From: Tissierella praeacuta_A
GTDB taxonomy: Bacteria; Bacillota; Clostridia; Tissierellales; Tissierellaceae
Direction of reading: 5' to 3'
Assembly (NCBI RefSeq): GCF_040396155.1
Contig: NZ_JBEBOY010000009.1
Span: forward strand, 54,579 to 118,578
Length of the DNA stretch: 64,000 nucleotides
Part shown: positions 17,561 to 25,522 of the stretch, one piece after another
Numbering within the stretch: the stretch's first letter is position 1
Layout of the letters: each line of letters opens with the position of its first letter
Program-made: the position numbers and the translations under genes
The notes under the pieces: generated by a model
Told to the model about the DNA's origin: nothing
Databases searched by the model: none
What the model saw: the letters and a program-made list of their open reading frames with translations, nothing else

Positions 17561-17720
17561 GTGATAAGCTAATTTATCAGGAGTTGTTTTTTACAATTAA
17601 CAACAGATGAAGATGAGATTGAAGTAATATTTTATGGGATGAAAATAATTATTCCTTTATCATTAACAGTTTTTGATGATATAGCATTAAGTATTAATAA
17701 TAAAACTATAGGGGAGGGCT
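17561..17720 (+). pseudogene. Internally deleted agrB
   Basis: The start (GTG ATA AGC), the block TTDEDEIEVIFYGMKI and the end ALSINNKT all match the intact agrB at 19425-20003. About 135 codons between them are missing, including the His and Cys of the active site. The fourth codon is also TAA where the intact copy has CAA. It cannot process a peptide. The spacing to the copy-2 promoter is kept, so it now acts only as a leader for the gene at 17726. Confidence 0.85.
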
Positions 17721-17725
17721 ATTTT

Positions 17726-18139
17726 GTGAAAAAGAACATTTCTAAAATTTTAATAATTATTATCTTTATAAGTATATGTTCAATTATTTATACAAAAAGT
17801 GTAAAAGCAGATATTGTTGACATAAGAGGAAATAATGATTTTTGGAAAGCATCTCTAAATATAAGTCCAAGGTATAATTGTGAATTAGTAATTTCACCAG
17901 CTACAGATGAATTTGAACTGCCTTCTGAAATAAATGTTGATGTTTTAGTGAAGAATAAAAGTATATATACTGATAAGTTAAAAATAATAAAAAACAAGAA
18001 TTTTTCAAAATTTGGTGTATATAAGTCTACTTTTGACTCAAATAAATATTTAGAAAGAAACTACAAAGATGTATATGTAGTTATAAGCTTTAATGATGAA
18101 ACTAGCGAAATTCCATTAACATTAATAAAATATCCTTAG
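17726..18139 (+). CDS. Small secreted protein under LytTR promoter copy 2
   Basis: A 137-residue protein with a clear signal peptide (MKKNISKILIIIIFISICSI, cleavage probably after SVKA). The mature part of about 110 residues is hydrophilic, beta-rich and has no recognised motif; it contains a single Cys in SPRYNCELVIS. GTG 17726 lies 7 bases after GGGGAGGG; a longer reading frame from 17639 only adds the agrB remnant. It occupies the place where agrD would follow agrB, so it may be an agr-regulated effector. Function unknown. Confidence 0.65.
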   Translation: MKKNISKILIIIIFISICSIIYTKSVKADIVDIRGNNDFWKASLNISPRYNCELVISPATDEFELPSEINVDVLVKNKSIYTDKLKIIKNKNFSKFGVYKSTFDSNKYLERNYKDVYVVISFNDETSEIPLTLIKYP

Positions 18140-18151
18140 CATACTATATAT

Positions 18152-18193
18152 AAACTAGGAATATAAGAAAGGATTATCTTTTATTCTTAGTTT
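18152..18193 (+). terminator. Imperfect hairpin after the secreted-protein gene
   Basis: A 17-bp stem with one G-U pair and one mismatch (AAACTAGGAATATAAGA against TCTTTTATTCTTAGTTT), 8-base loop. No strong T run follows, so termination is only likely. From 18194 to 18450 I see no gene. Confidence 0.45.
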
Positions 18194-18450
18194 AATTAAA
18201 GTAGCACAGATAGAAAGTTACTCATACAAATTTATTATCATGTACTCCATTTTTTTAGTTTTCCATAAGCAAATATATATAATTGCTTTAATTAACTTTT
18301 TATAAACTTATTTATCATTTAATATTGTTTATATATTTATTTTCTTAAGCATTATATGGTACATTACAATAGTGCTTTTTTCTGCCTTTTTATAAGAACG
18401 AATTCTCATGCTTCTATGGTTTATAAACTCATTCATTAATGGAAAAGTAG

Positions 18451-18478
18451 TTCGAGAGAGTTGAGTAAAGTTCTCGAA
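18451..18478 (-). terminator. Weak hairpin just after the 18479 gene
   Basis: TTCGAGA and TCTCGAA pair across a 14-base loop directly downstream of the minus-strand stop. The following minus sequence (CTACTTTT) has only a short T run. Confidence 0.35.
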
Positions 18479-18934
18479 TTATTTTACATTCACTATAAAT
18501 AAAACATCTTCTTTGGTAAACTCGAAGTTATTAAAGTTCTTTTCACTTTGAAAGTATTTAGAGAATTTATCGAAGCTTATATACTCTTTTTCACAAGTTT
18601 TGAAGAATTTTTCATAATATCCAGTAGCACATTTAGAATTATCTTCCCATACTACAATAAATTTAAAATTACCAAGTTTTTTAAATTCTTTTATTAACCA
18701 CATAAAATACTCATGCTCTCCAAAATTTTCACATAGGGGCAAATCTTCTTTATATTTTTCTAGTTTGCTTGTGTTAGATAAAACCCATGGCGTACAATTA
18801 TAATATCTATAACCTGGTTTAGCATCATAAATATAATTTACATTTTCTTCTAACAAAAATCTCATTATACGAGATTGTGCGATAACCTTAAAAGGTAATT
18901 CTTCCTTAGTTACAATATGGTAAAATCTACTCAT
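18479..18934 (-). CDS. Hypothetical cytoplasmic protein under a LytTR promoter
   Basis: A 151-residue protein starting MSRFYHIVTKEELPFKV, without signal peptide or membrane helix. It is aromatic-rich and carries acidic patches (GEHEYFMWLIKEFKKLG, NNFEFTKEDVLF). I do not recognise a family. The ribosome site is weak (GAGC). A well-formed leftward LytTR promoter with a perfect TATAAT (18973-19039) lies 39 bases upstream, so the gene is probably part of the quorum-sensing output. Confidence 0.6.
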   Translation of the reverse strand: MSRFYHIVTKEELPFKVIAQSRIMRFLLEENVNYIYDAKPGYRYYNCTPWVLSNTSKLEKYKEDLPLCENFGEHEYFMWLIKEFKKLGNFKFIVVWEDNSKCATGYYEKFFKTCEKEYISFDKFSKYFQSEKNFNNFEFTKEDVLFIVNVK

Positions 18935-18972
18935 CTGATCAGCTCATTTTTTTCCACAATTATATATCCATG

Positions 18973-19039
18973 ATTATAACAAATAAAACTAAAGACTGCT
19001 CAAATATGGATTAAGTGGATATTTCTTGGGCTGAGTGGT
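18973..19039 (-). promoter_or_regulatory. LytTR/AgrA-type promoter, copy 4 (leftward)
   Basis: On the minus strand ACCACTCAGCCC (19039-19028), TCCACTTAATCC (19019-19008), 29 bp, then a perfect TATAAT (18978-18973). It drives the gene ending at 18479. It is the duplicated counterpart of the site at 15352-15418. Confidence 0.7.
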
Positions 19040-19318
19040 TATTTAGATAAAGAACGATAACAATCGAGTATTCTTTATTATCTTTCTTTATATTCATAAA
19101 TCCAATATATTTATTTATAATATATTCTATTATACTGAGGCAATGTCTAGAGGAAATATATTGCTTTTGATTTTCTTAAAGAAATTATTATTAACAGGCA
19201 TATATATGTTTTTAATTTTATTACGTAGGAAATTTTCATCAAGATGTAATTTTAAATAAATATATCATTTCTTTTCACTGTAATTCGCACAAGCTTCTAT
19301 TGTGTTATTTATGGTATC
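19011..19318 (-). pseudogene. Truncated AgrC-like kinase (C-terminal third only)
   Basis: Read on the minus strand from 19318, the sequence aligns with the intact kinase at 15390 from its N-box onward: DTINNTIEACANYSEKK against NTIDNAIEACLNYDGKN. After that come a stop codon, YIYLKLHLDENFLRNKIKN and NHSAQEIST. The G-box reads SSRHCLSII where the intact copy has SSGYGLSII, so ATP binding is lost too. Everything before the N-box, and the whole regulator gene, is missing; the remnant is joined directly to LytTR promoter copy 3. Confidence 0.85.
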
Positions 19319-19327
19319 ACTTTAAAA

Positions 19328-19394
19328 ACCGTTCAGTCCAAAAAAAGACCACTTACTCCAAATTTTAACTATTTCGAATTTTACTTGTTATAAT
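19328..19394 (+). promoter_or_regulatory. LytTR/AgrA-type promoter, copy 3, of agrBD
   Basis: Boxes ACCGTTCAGTCC (19328-19339) and ACCACTTACTCC (19348-19359), 29 bp, then TATAAT (19389-19394). It gives a short leader before agrB and would make agrBD self-activating if the regulator at 16721 binds it. Confidence 0.75.
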
Positions 19395-19424
19395 GATTAT
19401 AAGGGAAAGGGGTAAGGATTAAAA

Positions 19425-20003
19425 GTGATAAGCCAATTTATTAAAAGTTGTTTTTCACAATTAACAACGGATGAAGATGAGATTGAAGTAATGTTTTATG
19501 GAATGAAAATAATAGGAACTAGTATTTTAACGGCTTTAGTTGTTATTTTAATTGGAATGAGTATGGGACAAGTCGCATCTGCTGTTATATACCTGAGTGT
19601 ATTGATTTTACTTAGAAGAAATGTAGGAGGATATCATAGTAAGACATACTTAGGGTGTCTATTTATTACATGCTTGAATTTTATAGTAATAGTATTTTTA
19701 GAAAAATGGCTGGATCAGAATTTAAAAGAAATTATAGGAATATTATTTATTATTTATGCTACTATAAAGATTTATCTCTCTAGACCTACAGTGCATAAAA
19801 ATAGAATTGTAAATGAAGAAATTATAAATAAAAGTAATACCAAAAAAGATATATGGCTAAGTATTATCTTAGCTTTAGCAACAATATGCCATGCATTAAC
19901 AGTAATGGGATTAGTAGATGAAATTAATTACTTCTTTGCCGTTAGCAGTTCTCTAATGATAGTGGCATTGAGTATTAATAATAAAATAAAAGGGGAGGAA
20001 TAG
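19425..20003 (+). CDS. agrB: AgrB-type autoinducer-peptide-processing membrane protease
   Basis: A 192-residue membrane endopeptidase with about five or six helices. The catalytic pair of the AgrB family, His and Cys seven residues apart, is in NVGGYHSKTYLGC (His71, Cys78). AgrB removes the C-terminal tail of AgrD and forms the ring. Translation starts at GTG 19425 after AAGGGGTAAGG, a site shared with the deleted copy at 17561. agrD follows after 4 bases. No kinase or regulator remains in this half of the duplication, so the peptide is presumably read by the kinase at 15390. Confidence 0.9.
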   Translation: MISQFIKSCFSQLTTDEDEIEVMFYGMKIIGTSILTALVVILIGMSMGQVASAVIYLSVLILLRRNVGGYHSKTYLGCLFITCLNFIVIVFLEKWLDQNLKEIIGILFIIYATIKIYLSRPTVHKNRIVNEEIINKSNTKKDIWLSIILALATICHALTVMGLVDEINYFFAVSSSLMIVALSINNKIKGEE

Positions 20004-20007
20004 GAAT

Positions 20008-20139
20008 ATGAAGAAAGTTTTAAGTAAAGGGATGGAGAAAATGGGTAAGGTTGCAAAAAAAGTAGCACAAGAATCTCCAAATACAATTTCTGCATTTTTA
20101 TATTATGAACCTAAGGCACCTAAGGCTCTAAAGAAATAA
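20008..20139 (+). CDS. agrD: AgrD-type cyclic autoinducer peptide precursor with Ser in place of Cys
   Basis: A 43-residue precursor. It has an amphipathic basic N-terminus (MKKVLSKGMEKMGKVAKKVA), a core NTISAFLY and a tail YEPKAPKALKK that resembles the Pro-rich charged tail of other AgrD proteins. There is no Cys anywhere. By alignment with AgrD rings of five residues the predicted ring is Ser28-Ala-Phe-Leu-Tyr32, a lactone, as known for the Ser-based peptide of Staphylococcus intermedius. The ribosome site is GGGGAGGAA. The agrBD unit ends at the terminator 20251-20293. Exact N-terminal cleavage cannot be read off. Confidence 0.85.
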   Translation: MKKVLSKGMEKMGKVAKKVAQESPNTISAFLYYEPKAPKALKK

Positions 20140-20250
20140 GATAAGAAAAGAATACTTAATCTCCTTATTCTTATTTGTAATAGAGTGATTTAAATTTTCA
20201 ATGAAAGCCTAAGAGCTAGATTATTTAATTTGTCCAGATTTATTTAAATT

Positions 20251-20293
20251 ACACTGGTTTTCAGAATTAATCTGAAGACCAGTGTTTCTTTTT
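20251..20293 (+). terminator. Terminator of agrBD
   Basis: 15-bp stem ACACTGGTTTTCAGA / TCTGAAGACCAGTGT (one G-T pair), 5-base loop, then a T-rich tail. Confidence 0.9.
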
Positions 20294-20298
20294 TCATT

Positions 20299-20505
20299 GA
20301 TACATATATTGAGTATAAAGTTGGTACTAAATATTTATTTTCAATTAATAATATAAAATATATAATTGAACAGACTGCTGACTTAGCTGAATTTAGATAT
20401 GAGGTTAATGCTAAAATAGACAAACTAACTGAAGAATTTTATACGATGGAAATAGTCACGTCAAAGAATTGGAATGATATAGCCAAATTAAAAGCAGCTA
20501 GATAA
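20299..20505 (+). pseudogene. Open remnant of an unknown gene
   Basis: Sixty-eight codons are open with coding-like use and include NIKYIIEQTADLAEFRYEV and a closing KNWNDIAKLKAAR. There is no start codon in a usable place and the frame begins directly after the agrBD terminator. It reads like the C-terminal end of a longer protein whose front was lost. I do not recognise it. The rest of the gap to 20855 shows no gene. Confidence 0.35.
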
Positions 20506-20855
20506 TACTGAGAACTGAGAATATAGAGAATGTAAATAACTTTGTGCTTTAGAGATAATTAATAATCTCTAGTCTGACAAGAAATATTAAATTGGATAAA
20601 GCTTACAACTGAATATCTTGATTTTATCTTTGCCAAAGCTATTTTATTTTATGCATTAAAATGATTAGTTTTGGCAATAATTTTATATAAGTGATTTTAT
20701 GACTTTTTGTAAATATATATTAGATATATCTTTACAAAAAGATTTTTTGTTTTTAGGAATCAGAACTTTTTACCAGTCTCATGTATTATCTTAAGACCCA
20801 GAATTCCAGGCTTAGGAGGTTCTTATATATTATATAATGCTTACATTACCAGTAA

Positions 20856-20893
20856 AAAACCGAGATGCTTCAATATTGAAATATCTCGGTTTT
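20856..20893 (-). terminator. Terminator of pncB
   Basis: AAAACCGAGAT / ATCTCGGTTTT stem next to the pncB stop codon; on the minus strand a T run follows. The A and T flanks allow both directions. Confidence 0.85.
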
Positions 20894-20898
20894 AATAT

Positions 20899-22353
20899 TT
20901 ACCTATGTTTTTTTAAGAGTTCATTTTTAATATCCCATAATGATTGAGATAAATCTACAAAATATCTATGGGGTTTTTCAAATCTTTTGACTTCATCCCA
21001 CATTAAATCTAATTGATCTTTGCAATATTCCTTTACTTTATGAATATTTGGATTTTCATAAATACAATGACCATTTTCAAATATCTGTACTAAAAGTTTT
21101 TTAGCGTAGAAATTCTCTAAGATTTTTCTCTTCCATGTATATAGAGGATGGAATATTTCATAAGGCTTAGTTTCATCGATGACCTCATCATGTAATGTGA
21201 TTACATCAGCAATAGCCTTATTTGTTATTTTATCAAATAATCTGTAAACCTGTTTAAATCCTGGAGTTGTTATTTTACCTACATTCTCACTAACTTTAAT
21301 CGTTGGTATAAGTTTTCCGTCCTTCTCTATTGTAGTTAATTTGTAGACTCCACCAAAAACTGGCTGAGATTTTGCAGTTATAAGTCTTTCTCCAACACCA
21401 AAGGAGTTAATTTTTGCACCTTGGATTAATAAATCTCTTATAACATATTCATCTAAGGAGCTAGATGCTACAATACCACAATCCTCAAATCCTGCTTCAT
21501 CAAGCATCCTACGAGCTTCTTTAGATAAATAGGCAATATCTCCACTATCAATTCTAATGCCTTTTGGTCTAAATCCTAATGGTATAATCTCCTCATTAAA
21601 TATCTTTATTGCATTTGGAATACCTTCTTTTAAGGTATTGTAAGTATCGACTAGAAGAGTACAGTTGTCTGGATAAATCTTAGCATATGCCCTAAATGCG
21701 TCTAATTCAGTAGGAAACATTTGTATCCAACTGTGAGCCATAGTTCCCATTGCAGGAATGTCAAAATCCCTATCTACTATGGTATTGGCAGTTCCAACAC
21801 ATCCACCAATATAGGCAGCTCTGGCACCAAGAATTGCACCTTCATAACCTTGAGCACGTCTAGAACCAAATTCCATTACAGCTCTGCCATCGGCTGCTCT
21901 AACTATTCTATTAGCTTTGGTAGCGATTAAACTTTGATGATTTATAGTTAGAAGAACCATTGTTTCTATAAGTTGGGCTTGTACTACAGGGCCTCTTACA
22001 ATTACGATAGGTTCTTGAGGGAATATGGGAGTACCTTCTGGAATTGCCCATACATCGCATTCAAACTTAAAATTCCTTAAGTAATTTAAAAACTTTTCAC
22101 TGAAAAACTTTTTAGATTCAAAATATGCAATATCTTCTTCATCAAATTTGAGATTTCTTAGATACTCTATTAGTTGTTCAACACCAGCCATAATAGCAAA
22201 TCCACCATCATCTGGTATGTTCCTAAAGAACATATCGAAATATCCAATTTGATTTTCCATGCCATTTTCTAGATACCCGTTGGCCATAGTGAATTCATAG
22301 AAATCTGCTAACATAGTAAGATTCTTTCTCTCTTTCCAATCTAAGCTTATCAT
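20899..22353 (-). CDS. pncB: Nicotinate phosphoribosyltransferase
   Basis: A 484-residue enzyme that joins nicotinate and PRPP to nicotinate mononucleotide (with ATP use) in NAD salvage. The N-terminal LADFYEFTMANGYLENGM, the phosphoribosyl-site region DTYNTLKEGIPNAIKIF and RIDSGDIAYLSKEARRMLDEAG, and FGVGERLITAKSQPVFGGVYKL are family signatures. The length fits the long Firmicute form. The start ATG lies after AAAGGAGACTACCT. It is a single-gene unit between the terminator at 20856 and an unrelated small transcript on its right. Confidence 0.96.
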   Translation of the reverse strand: MISLDWKERKNLTMLADFYEFTMANGYLENGMENQIGYFDMFFRNIPDDGGFAIMAGVEQLIEYLRNLKFDEEDIAYFESKKFFSEKFLNYLRNFKFECDVWAIPEGTPIFPQEPIVIVRGPVVQAQLIETMVLLTINHQSLIATKANRIVRAADGRAVMEFGSRRAQGYEGAILGARAAYIGGCVGTANTIVDRDFDIPAMGTMAHSWIQMFPTELDAFRAYAKIYPDNCTLLVDTYNTLKEGIPNAIKIFNEEIIPLGFRPKGIRIDSGDIAYLSKEARRMLDEAGFEDCGIVASSSLDEYVIRDLLIQGAKINSFGVGERLITAKSQPVFGGVYKLTTIEKDGKLIPTIKVSENVGKITTPGFKQVYRLFDKITNKAIADVITLHDEVIDETKPYEIFHPLYTWKRKILENFYAKKLLVQIFENGHCIYENPNIHKVKEYCKDQLDLMWDEVKRFEKPHRYFVDLSQSLWDIKNELLKKHR

Positions 22354-22437
22354 AGGTAGTCTCCTTTTTATATATTGTTACTCTCATTATAGACCTATAC
22401 TGAGGAAAGTTCAACAAAGGAAATAAACAAAAAAATA

Positions 22438-22474
22438 GATAGGCAGCTTCTAATATCTTTAGAAACTACCTATC
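22438..22474 (-). terminator. Minus-strand terminator of a small transcript
   Basis: GATAGGTAGTTTCTAA pairs imperfectly with TTAGAAGCTGCCTATC, then TATTTTTTTG on the minus strand. It lies between pncB and the feo operon, which has its own terminator at 22786-22820. It therefore implies a separate short RNA starting somewhere in 22500-22780. Confidence 0.65.
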
Positions 22475-22592
22475 ATTTAAAATAAAACTTTTTATAACCA
22501 TTCCAACCAAGTGGACTTACTTCAACTGCTAAACTCAATCTTATGATACACTCCTTACGTTGATTTAATGAGGGTTTAAAAGGTTTTAACAT
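22473..22592 (-). CDS. Possible 39-residue peptide or small RNA
   Basis: Minus-strand frame from ATG 22592 gives a basic peptide including MLKPFKPSLNQRKEC and LAVEVSPLGWNGYKKFYFK. A good ribosome-like site (AAGGAG) lies inside it, before an in-frame TTG that would give a 21-residue version starting MSLAVEVSP. The stop overlaps the hairpin at 22438-22474. I do not recognise the peptide; the element could equally be a non-coding RNA. Nothing else is seen in 22354-22785. Confidence 0.25.
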   Translation of the reverse strand: MLKPFKPSLNQRKECIIRLSLAVEVSPLGWNGYKKFYFK

Positions 22593-22785
22593 TTACTATA
22601 CAGAATATCTTCTTCATTTACTGCCGATCAACTGTTGTTGTTTTTAAATATTTACTAATGAGCCAAATACTAAATTTTGGGTTGGAAATAGTTAAAGTTT
22701 TATTTAAATTAATTATACTGCACTTTAGCAATTTATTCAAGTAAAATATTAAAATATATTTTATTTTTTTCTAGTTTTAGATATA

Positions 22786-22820
22786 AAAAAAACCTTGTTA
22801 AAAGAAGAATTTAGCAAGGC
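22786..22820 (-). terminator. Terminator of the feoABC operon
   Basis: Minus strand CCTTGCTAAATT / TTTAACAAGG hairpin followed by TTTTTTTTAT, directly beyond the last gene. Confidence 0.85.
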
Positions 22821-22838
22821 CTTTAATACATCAATGAT

Positions 22839-23102
22839 TTATATATTTTCTAATAACCTTTTTCCTTTATCAGTTATTGTAATAGTTTTTATTGGGACTG
22901 AATTACAAAAAGCTTTCATTGAACAACAACTACATTTGGTTTCACAAGTAGGTGAACCCATGTCTTCAACAATATACTCCATTCTTGATAATTCCTTTAC
23001 TCCATCTTCAACTAAGACCTCAGATATATCTAAATTTTTTGCTATTAAATGTATGGAGAATACTTTAGCACTAGATATTTCTTTTAAGATATCTTTAAGC
23101 AT
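22839..23102 (-). CDS. feoC: FeoC-like winged-helix protein
   Basis: An 87-residue protein with an N-terminal winged-helix fold (residues 1-48, IAKNLDISEVLVEDGVKEL). A Cys cluster follows, CETKCSCCSMKAFC, of the kind that holds an Fe-S cluster or metal in FeoC proteins. It closes the feoA-feoB-feoC operon, 9 bases after feoB, with AGGAGG before ATG. FeoC proteins regulate or stabilise FeoB; here it has five Cys, one more than usual. The name is given by position and layout. Confidence 0.7.
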   Translation of the reverse strand: MLKDILKEISSAKVFSIHLIAKNLDISEVLVEDGVKELSRMEYIVEDMGSPTCETKCSCCSMKAFCNSVPIKTITITDKGKRLLENI

Positions 23103-23111
23103 GAGAACCTC

Positions 23112-25106
23112 CTAAAAACCTAATAATCTACCAACTTGATAAACGATTACTGCTGATATCCAACCTATTATAAAAGTATAGATAGCCATGAATATTGCCC
23201 ATTTAGCAGAATTAGTTTCCTTTTTTACAGTACCTAGTGCTGCAGCACAAGGAGTATATAAAAGTGTCATTACCATAAAGGAAATAGCAGTAAGTGGAGT
23301 AAACACATTTTGTAAGGCGCTAACTAACTGAGAGCCTTCAGATACGCCAGCATATACCATGCCTAGAATAGCTACTACAGCTTCCTTAGCTGCTATACCT
23401 GCAAATAGACTAACTGTAGCTTGCCAAGTACCAAATCCAGCAGGTATAAATATTGGTGCTAAAATAGTACCTATTTTACCTAAGACACTTTCTTGACTAT
23501 ATGGTTCCACTCCAAATGGCAATATAGATAAAAGCCAAAGTAAAGAAACTACAATAAATATAATAGTTCCGGCCCTATGAAGGAAATCCCATACCTTATC
23601 CCACATATCCCTTAAGACATATTTAAATATAGGTAATCTATATGGTGGTAGTTCCATAATAAAATGAGATGATTCACCTTTAAATAATGTCTTTGAAAAT
23701 ATTTTACCCACTAATAATGCCATTACAATGCCTAGAGCATAAAGTGCAAACAATACTATTCCACCATGTCTAGGGAAAAATGCAGCAATAAACACTAAAT
23801 AAATAGGTAATCTTGCTCCACAGGACATAAATGGATTAATAAGAAGGGCTATCATTCTATCTTTTTTATTATCTAAAGTCCTAGTAGACATTATACCAGG
23901 AACGTTACAACCAAAACCTACTATCATAGATATAAAAGTCTTACCATGAAGACCAAGAGATCTCATTAATCCATCCATTACATAAGCGGCTCTAGCCATA
24001 TAACCTGTATCCTCTAATATACCAATGAAAAAGTATAATACTACAATAAGAGGTACAAATTCAAATACAGCACCAACTCCGCCAAAAATACCTTCAGAAA
24101 TAAAAGATTGTAACCATTCTGGTGAATTTGCCATAACCAATAGATTAACTACATATTCCCCAATTTTCTCTATAATAGTTGCCACATATCCTCCGAGTAC
24201 ATCTTGACCAAGGACAAAAGTAAGCTCAAATATTCCAAACATAATTAAAGCAAATATAGGAATTCCCCAATATTTATGGGTAACAATTTTATCTATTTTA
24301 TCAGTTAGTGTTTCTGATGTATCAGATGGTTTTTTTACAGCTTTATTTACAATTCCACCAATAAAATCATATCTTTTATCTACGATTTGCAATTCATATT
24401 CTGTAGCTTTTTCTTCTAAATAAACAAGTCTTTCTTTAATAGGTGCAGGACCTTCATTTTCTATAAGTCTGTAGACTTCCTTATCACCTTCTAATAGTTT
24501 TATAGCTACCCATTTATTAGGATATTCTAAGCTTGAATTACTAAGCATAGACCTTATATTTTCAATTTCTTTATCAATATCTTGTCCATAGCTAAATGTC
24601 AAATTGGAACTTTCTTTTTCTTTGGCATATTGAATAGACTTATCAATTAATTTATCTAAACCCTCAGATTTAGAAGCAATAGTAGGTATTACTGGAACCC
24701 CTAGTTCTTGTGATAATTTATCTAAATCTATTTCAATATTCTTTTGTTTAGCTTCATCCATCATATTAAGGGCCACAATAACTTTTGTACCCATTTCAAT
24801 TAATTGTGTTGTTAAATATAGATTTCTTTCAATATTAGTAGCATCAACTACATTGATTACGACATCTGGGTTTCCTTTAAGTATATAATCACGAGCAACC
24901 ACTTCATCTTCTGAATAGGCTCCAAGACTATAGGTACCAGGCAAGTCAACAACATTATATTGATTACCTTTATATTTAAATTTTCCTTCCTTTTTTTCAA
25001 CAGTAACCCCGGGCCAGTTTCCAACATGTTGGTTAGAACCAGTTAGGGCATTGAACAACGTAGTTTTTCCACTATTAGGATTACCTACAAGAGCAATGGT
25101 ATTCAA
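23112..25106 (-). CDS. feoB: Ferrous iron transporter FeoB
   Basis: A 664-residue Fe2+ importer of the inner membrane. The G domain shows G1 GNPNSGKTTLFN, G3 DLPGTYSLG and G4 NMMDE in the first 130 residues. The membrane part follows from about residue 275 with two Gate domains (GFGCNVPGIMSTR and CGARLPIYLVFIAAFF) and a closing YTPCAAALGTVKKE. I chose TTG 25106, which sits after AAAGGAGGAATTTT, rather than an upstream ATG without a ribosome site. It lies 50 bases after feoA and shares its Fur-controlled promoter. Confidence 0.96.
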   Translation of the reverse strand: MNTIALVGNPNSGKTTLFNALTGSNQHVGNWPGVTVEKKEGKFKYKGNQYNVVDLPGTYSLGAYSEDEVVARDYILKGNPDVVINVVDATNIERNLYLTTQLIEMGTKVIVALNMMDEAKQKNIEIDLDKLSQELGVPVIPTIASKSEGLDKLIDKSIQYAKEKESSNLTFSYGQDIDKEIENIRSMLSNSSLEYPNKWVAIKLLEGDKEVYRLIENEGPAPIKERLVYLEEKATEYELQIVDKRYDFIGGIVNKAVKKPSDTSETLTDKIDKIVTHKYWGIPIFALIMFGIFELTFVLGQDVLGGYVATIIEKIGEYVVNLLVMANSPEWLQSFISEGIFGGVGAVFEFVPLIVVLYFFIGILEDTGYMARAAYVMDGLMRSLGLHGKTFISMIVGFGCNVPGIMSTRTLDNKKDRMIALLINPFMSCGARLPIYLVFIAAFFPRHGGIVLFALYALGIVMALLVGKIFSKTLFKGESSHFIMELPPYRLPIFKYVLRDMWDKVWDFLHRAGTIIFIVVSLLWLLSILPFGVEPYSQESVLGKIGTILAPIFIPAGFGTWQATVSLFAGIAAKEAVVAILGMVYAGVSEGSQLVSALQNVFTPLTAISFMVMTLLYTPCAAALGTVKKETNSAKWAIFMAIYTFIIGWISAVIVYQVGRLLGF

Positions 25107-25156
25107 AAAAATTCCTCCTTTATAAATGATAGCCATTATCAATTAACAACAAAAAA

Positions 25157-25381
25157 TTAACGCTCCACTATAATATGACAGGCTAACCCACGACCTAGAG
25201 CCAATTTGTTGCCAGACAGATTGATAATAAGAGGACCAAAGTCGTTTTTTATAACTTTAACACATGCATTTTTATGAAGTCCAAGCTCATATAATCTTTT
25301 TTTAGCCTTACAACATCCTGAAATTTCCTTAACCCTTCCGCACTCATTAGGCTTCAAAGAAACTAAAGATAAAGTGCCCAT
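25157..25381 (-). CDS. feoA: FeoA-type SH3-like protein
   Basis: A 74-residue FeoA-domain protein (LSLVSLKPNECGRVKEISG ... LGLHKNACVKVI ... LALGRGLACHI), the small cytoplasmic partner of FeoB. ATG 25381 lies 9 bases after GGAAGG; earlier in-frame starts would run into the promoter and the Fur box. First gene of feoABC. Confidence 0.88.
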   Translation of the reverse strand: MGTLSLVSLKPNECGRVKEISGCCKAKKRLYELGLHKNACVKVIKNDFGPLIINLSGNKLALGRGLACHIIVER

Positions 25382-25416
25382 AAATATCATCCTTCCATAT
25401 GCGATATAAATCATAA

Positions 25417-25431
25417 TGATAACGATTCTCA
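25417..25431 (-). promoter_or_regulatory. Fur box overlapping the feoA promoter
   Basis: Minus strand TGAGAATCGTTATCA is a 7-1-7 inverted repeat matching TGATAATNATTATCA in all but two positions. It overlaps a TTGAGA -35 with TTATAT 17 bp on, so iron-loaded Fur would block feoABC. Confidence 0.8.
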
Positions 25432-25522
25432 ACATTTTAAGTATAATATATTTTTTAGATAAAAGCAATGATTTTGTTGCAAATAGTGGCTTGTATAAAT
25501 TGTAAATTAATTCGTTGGAAAC

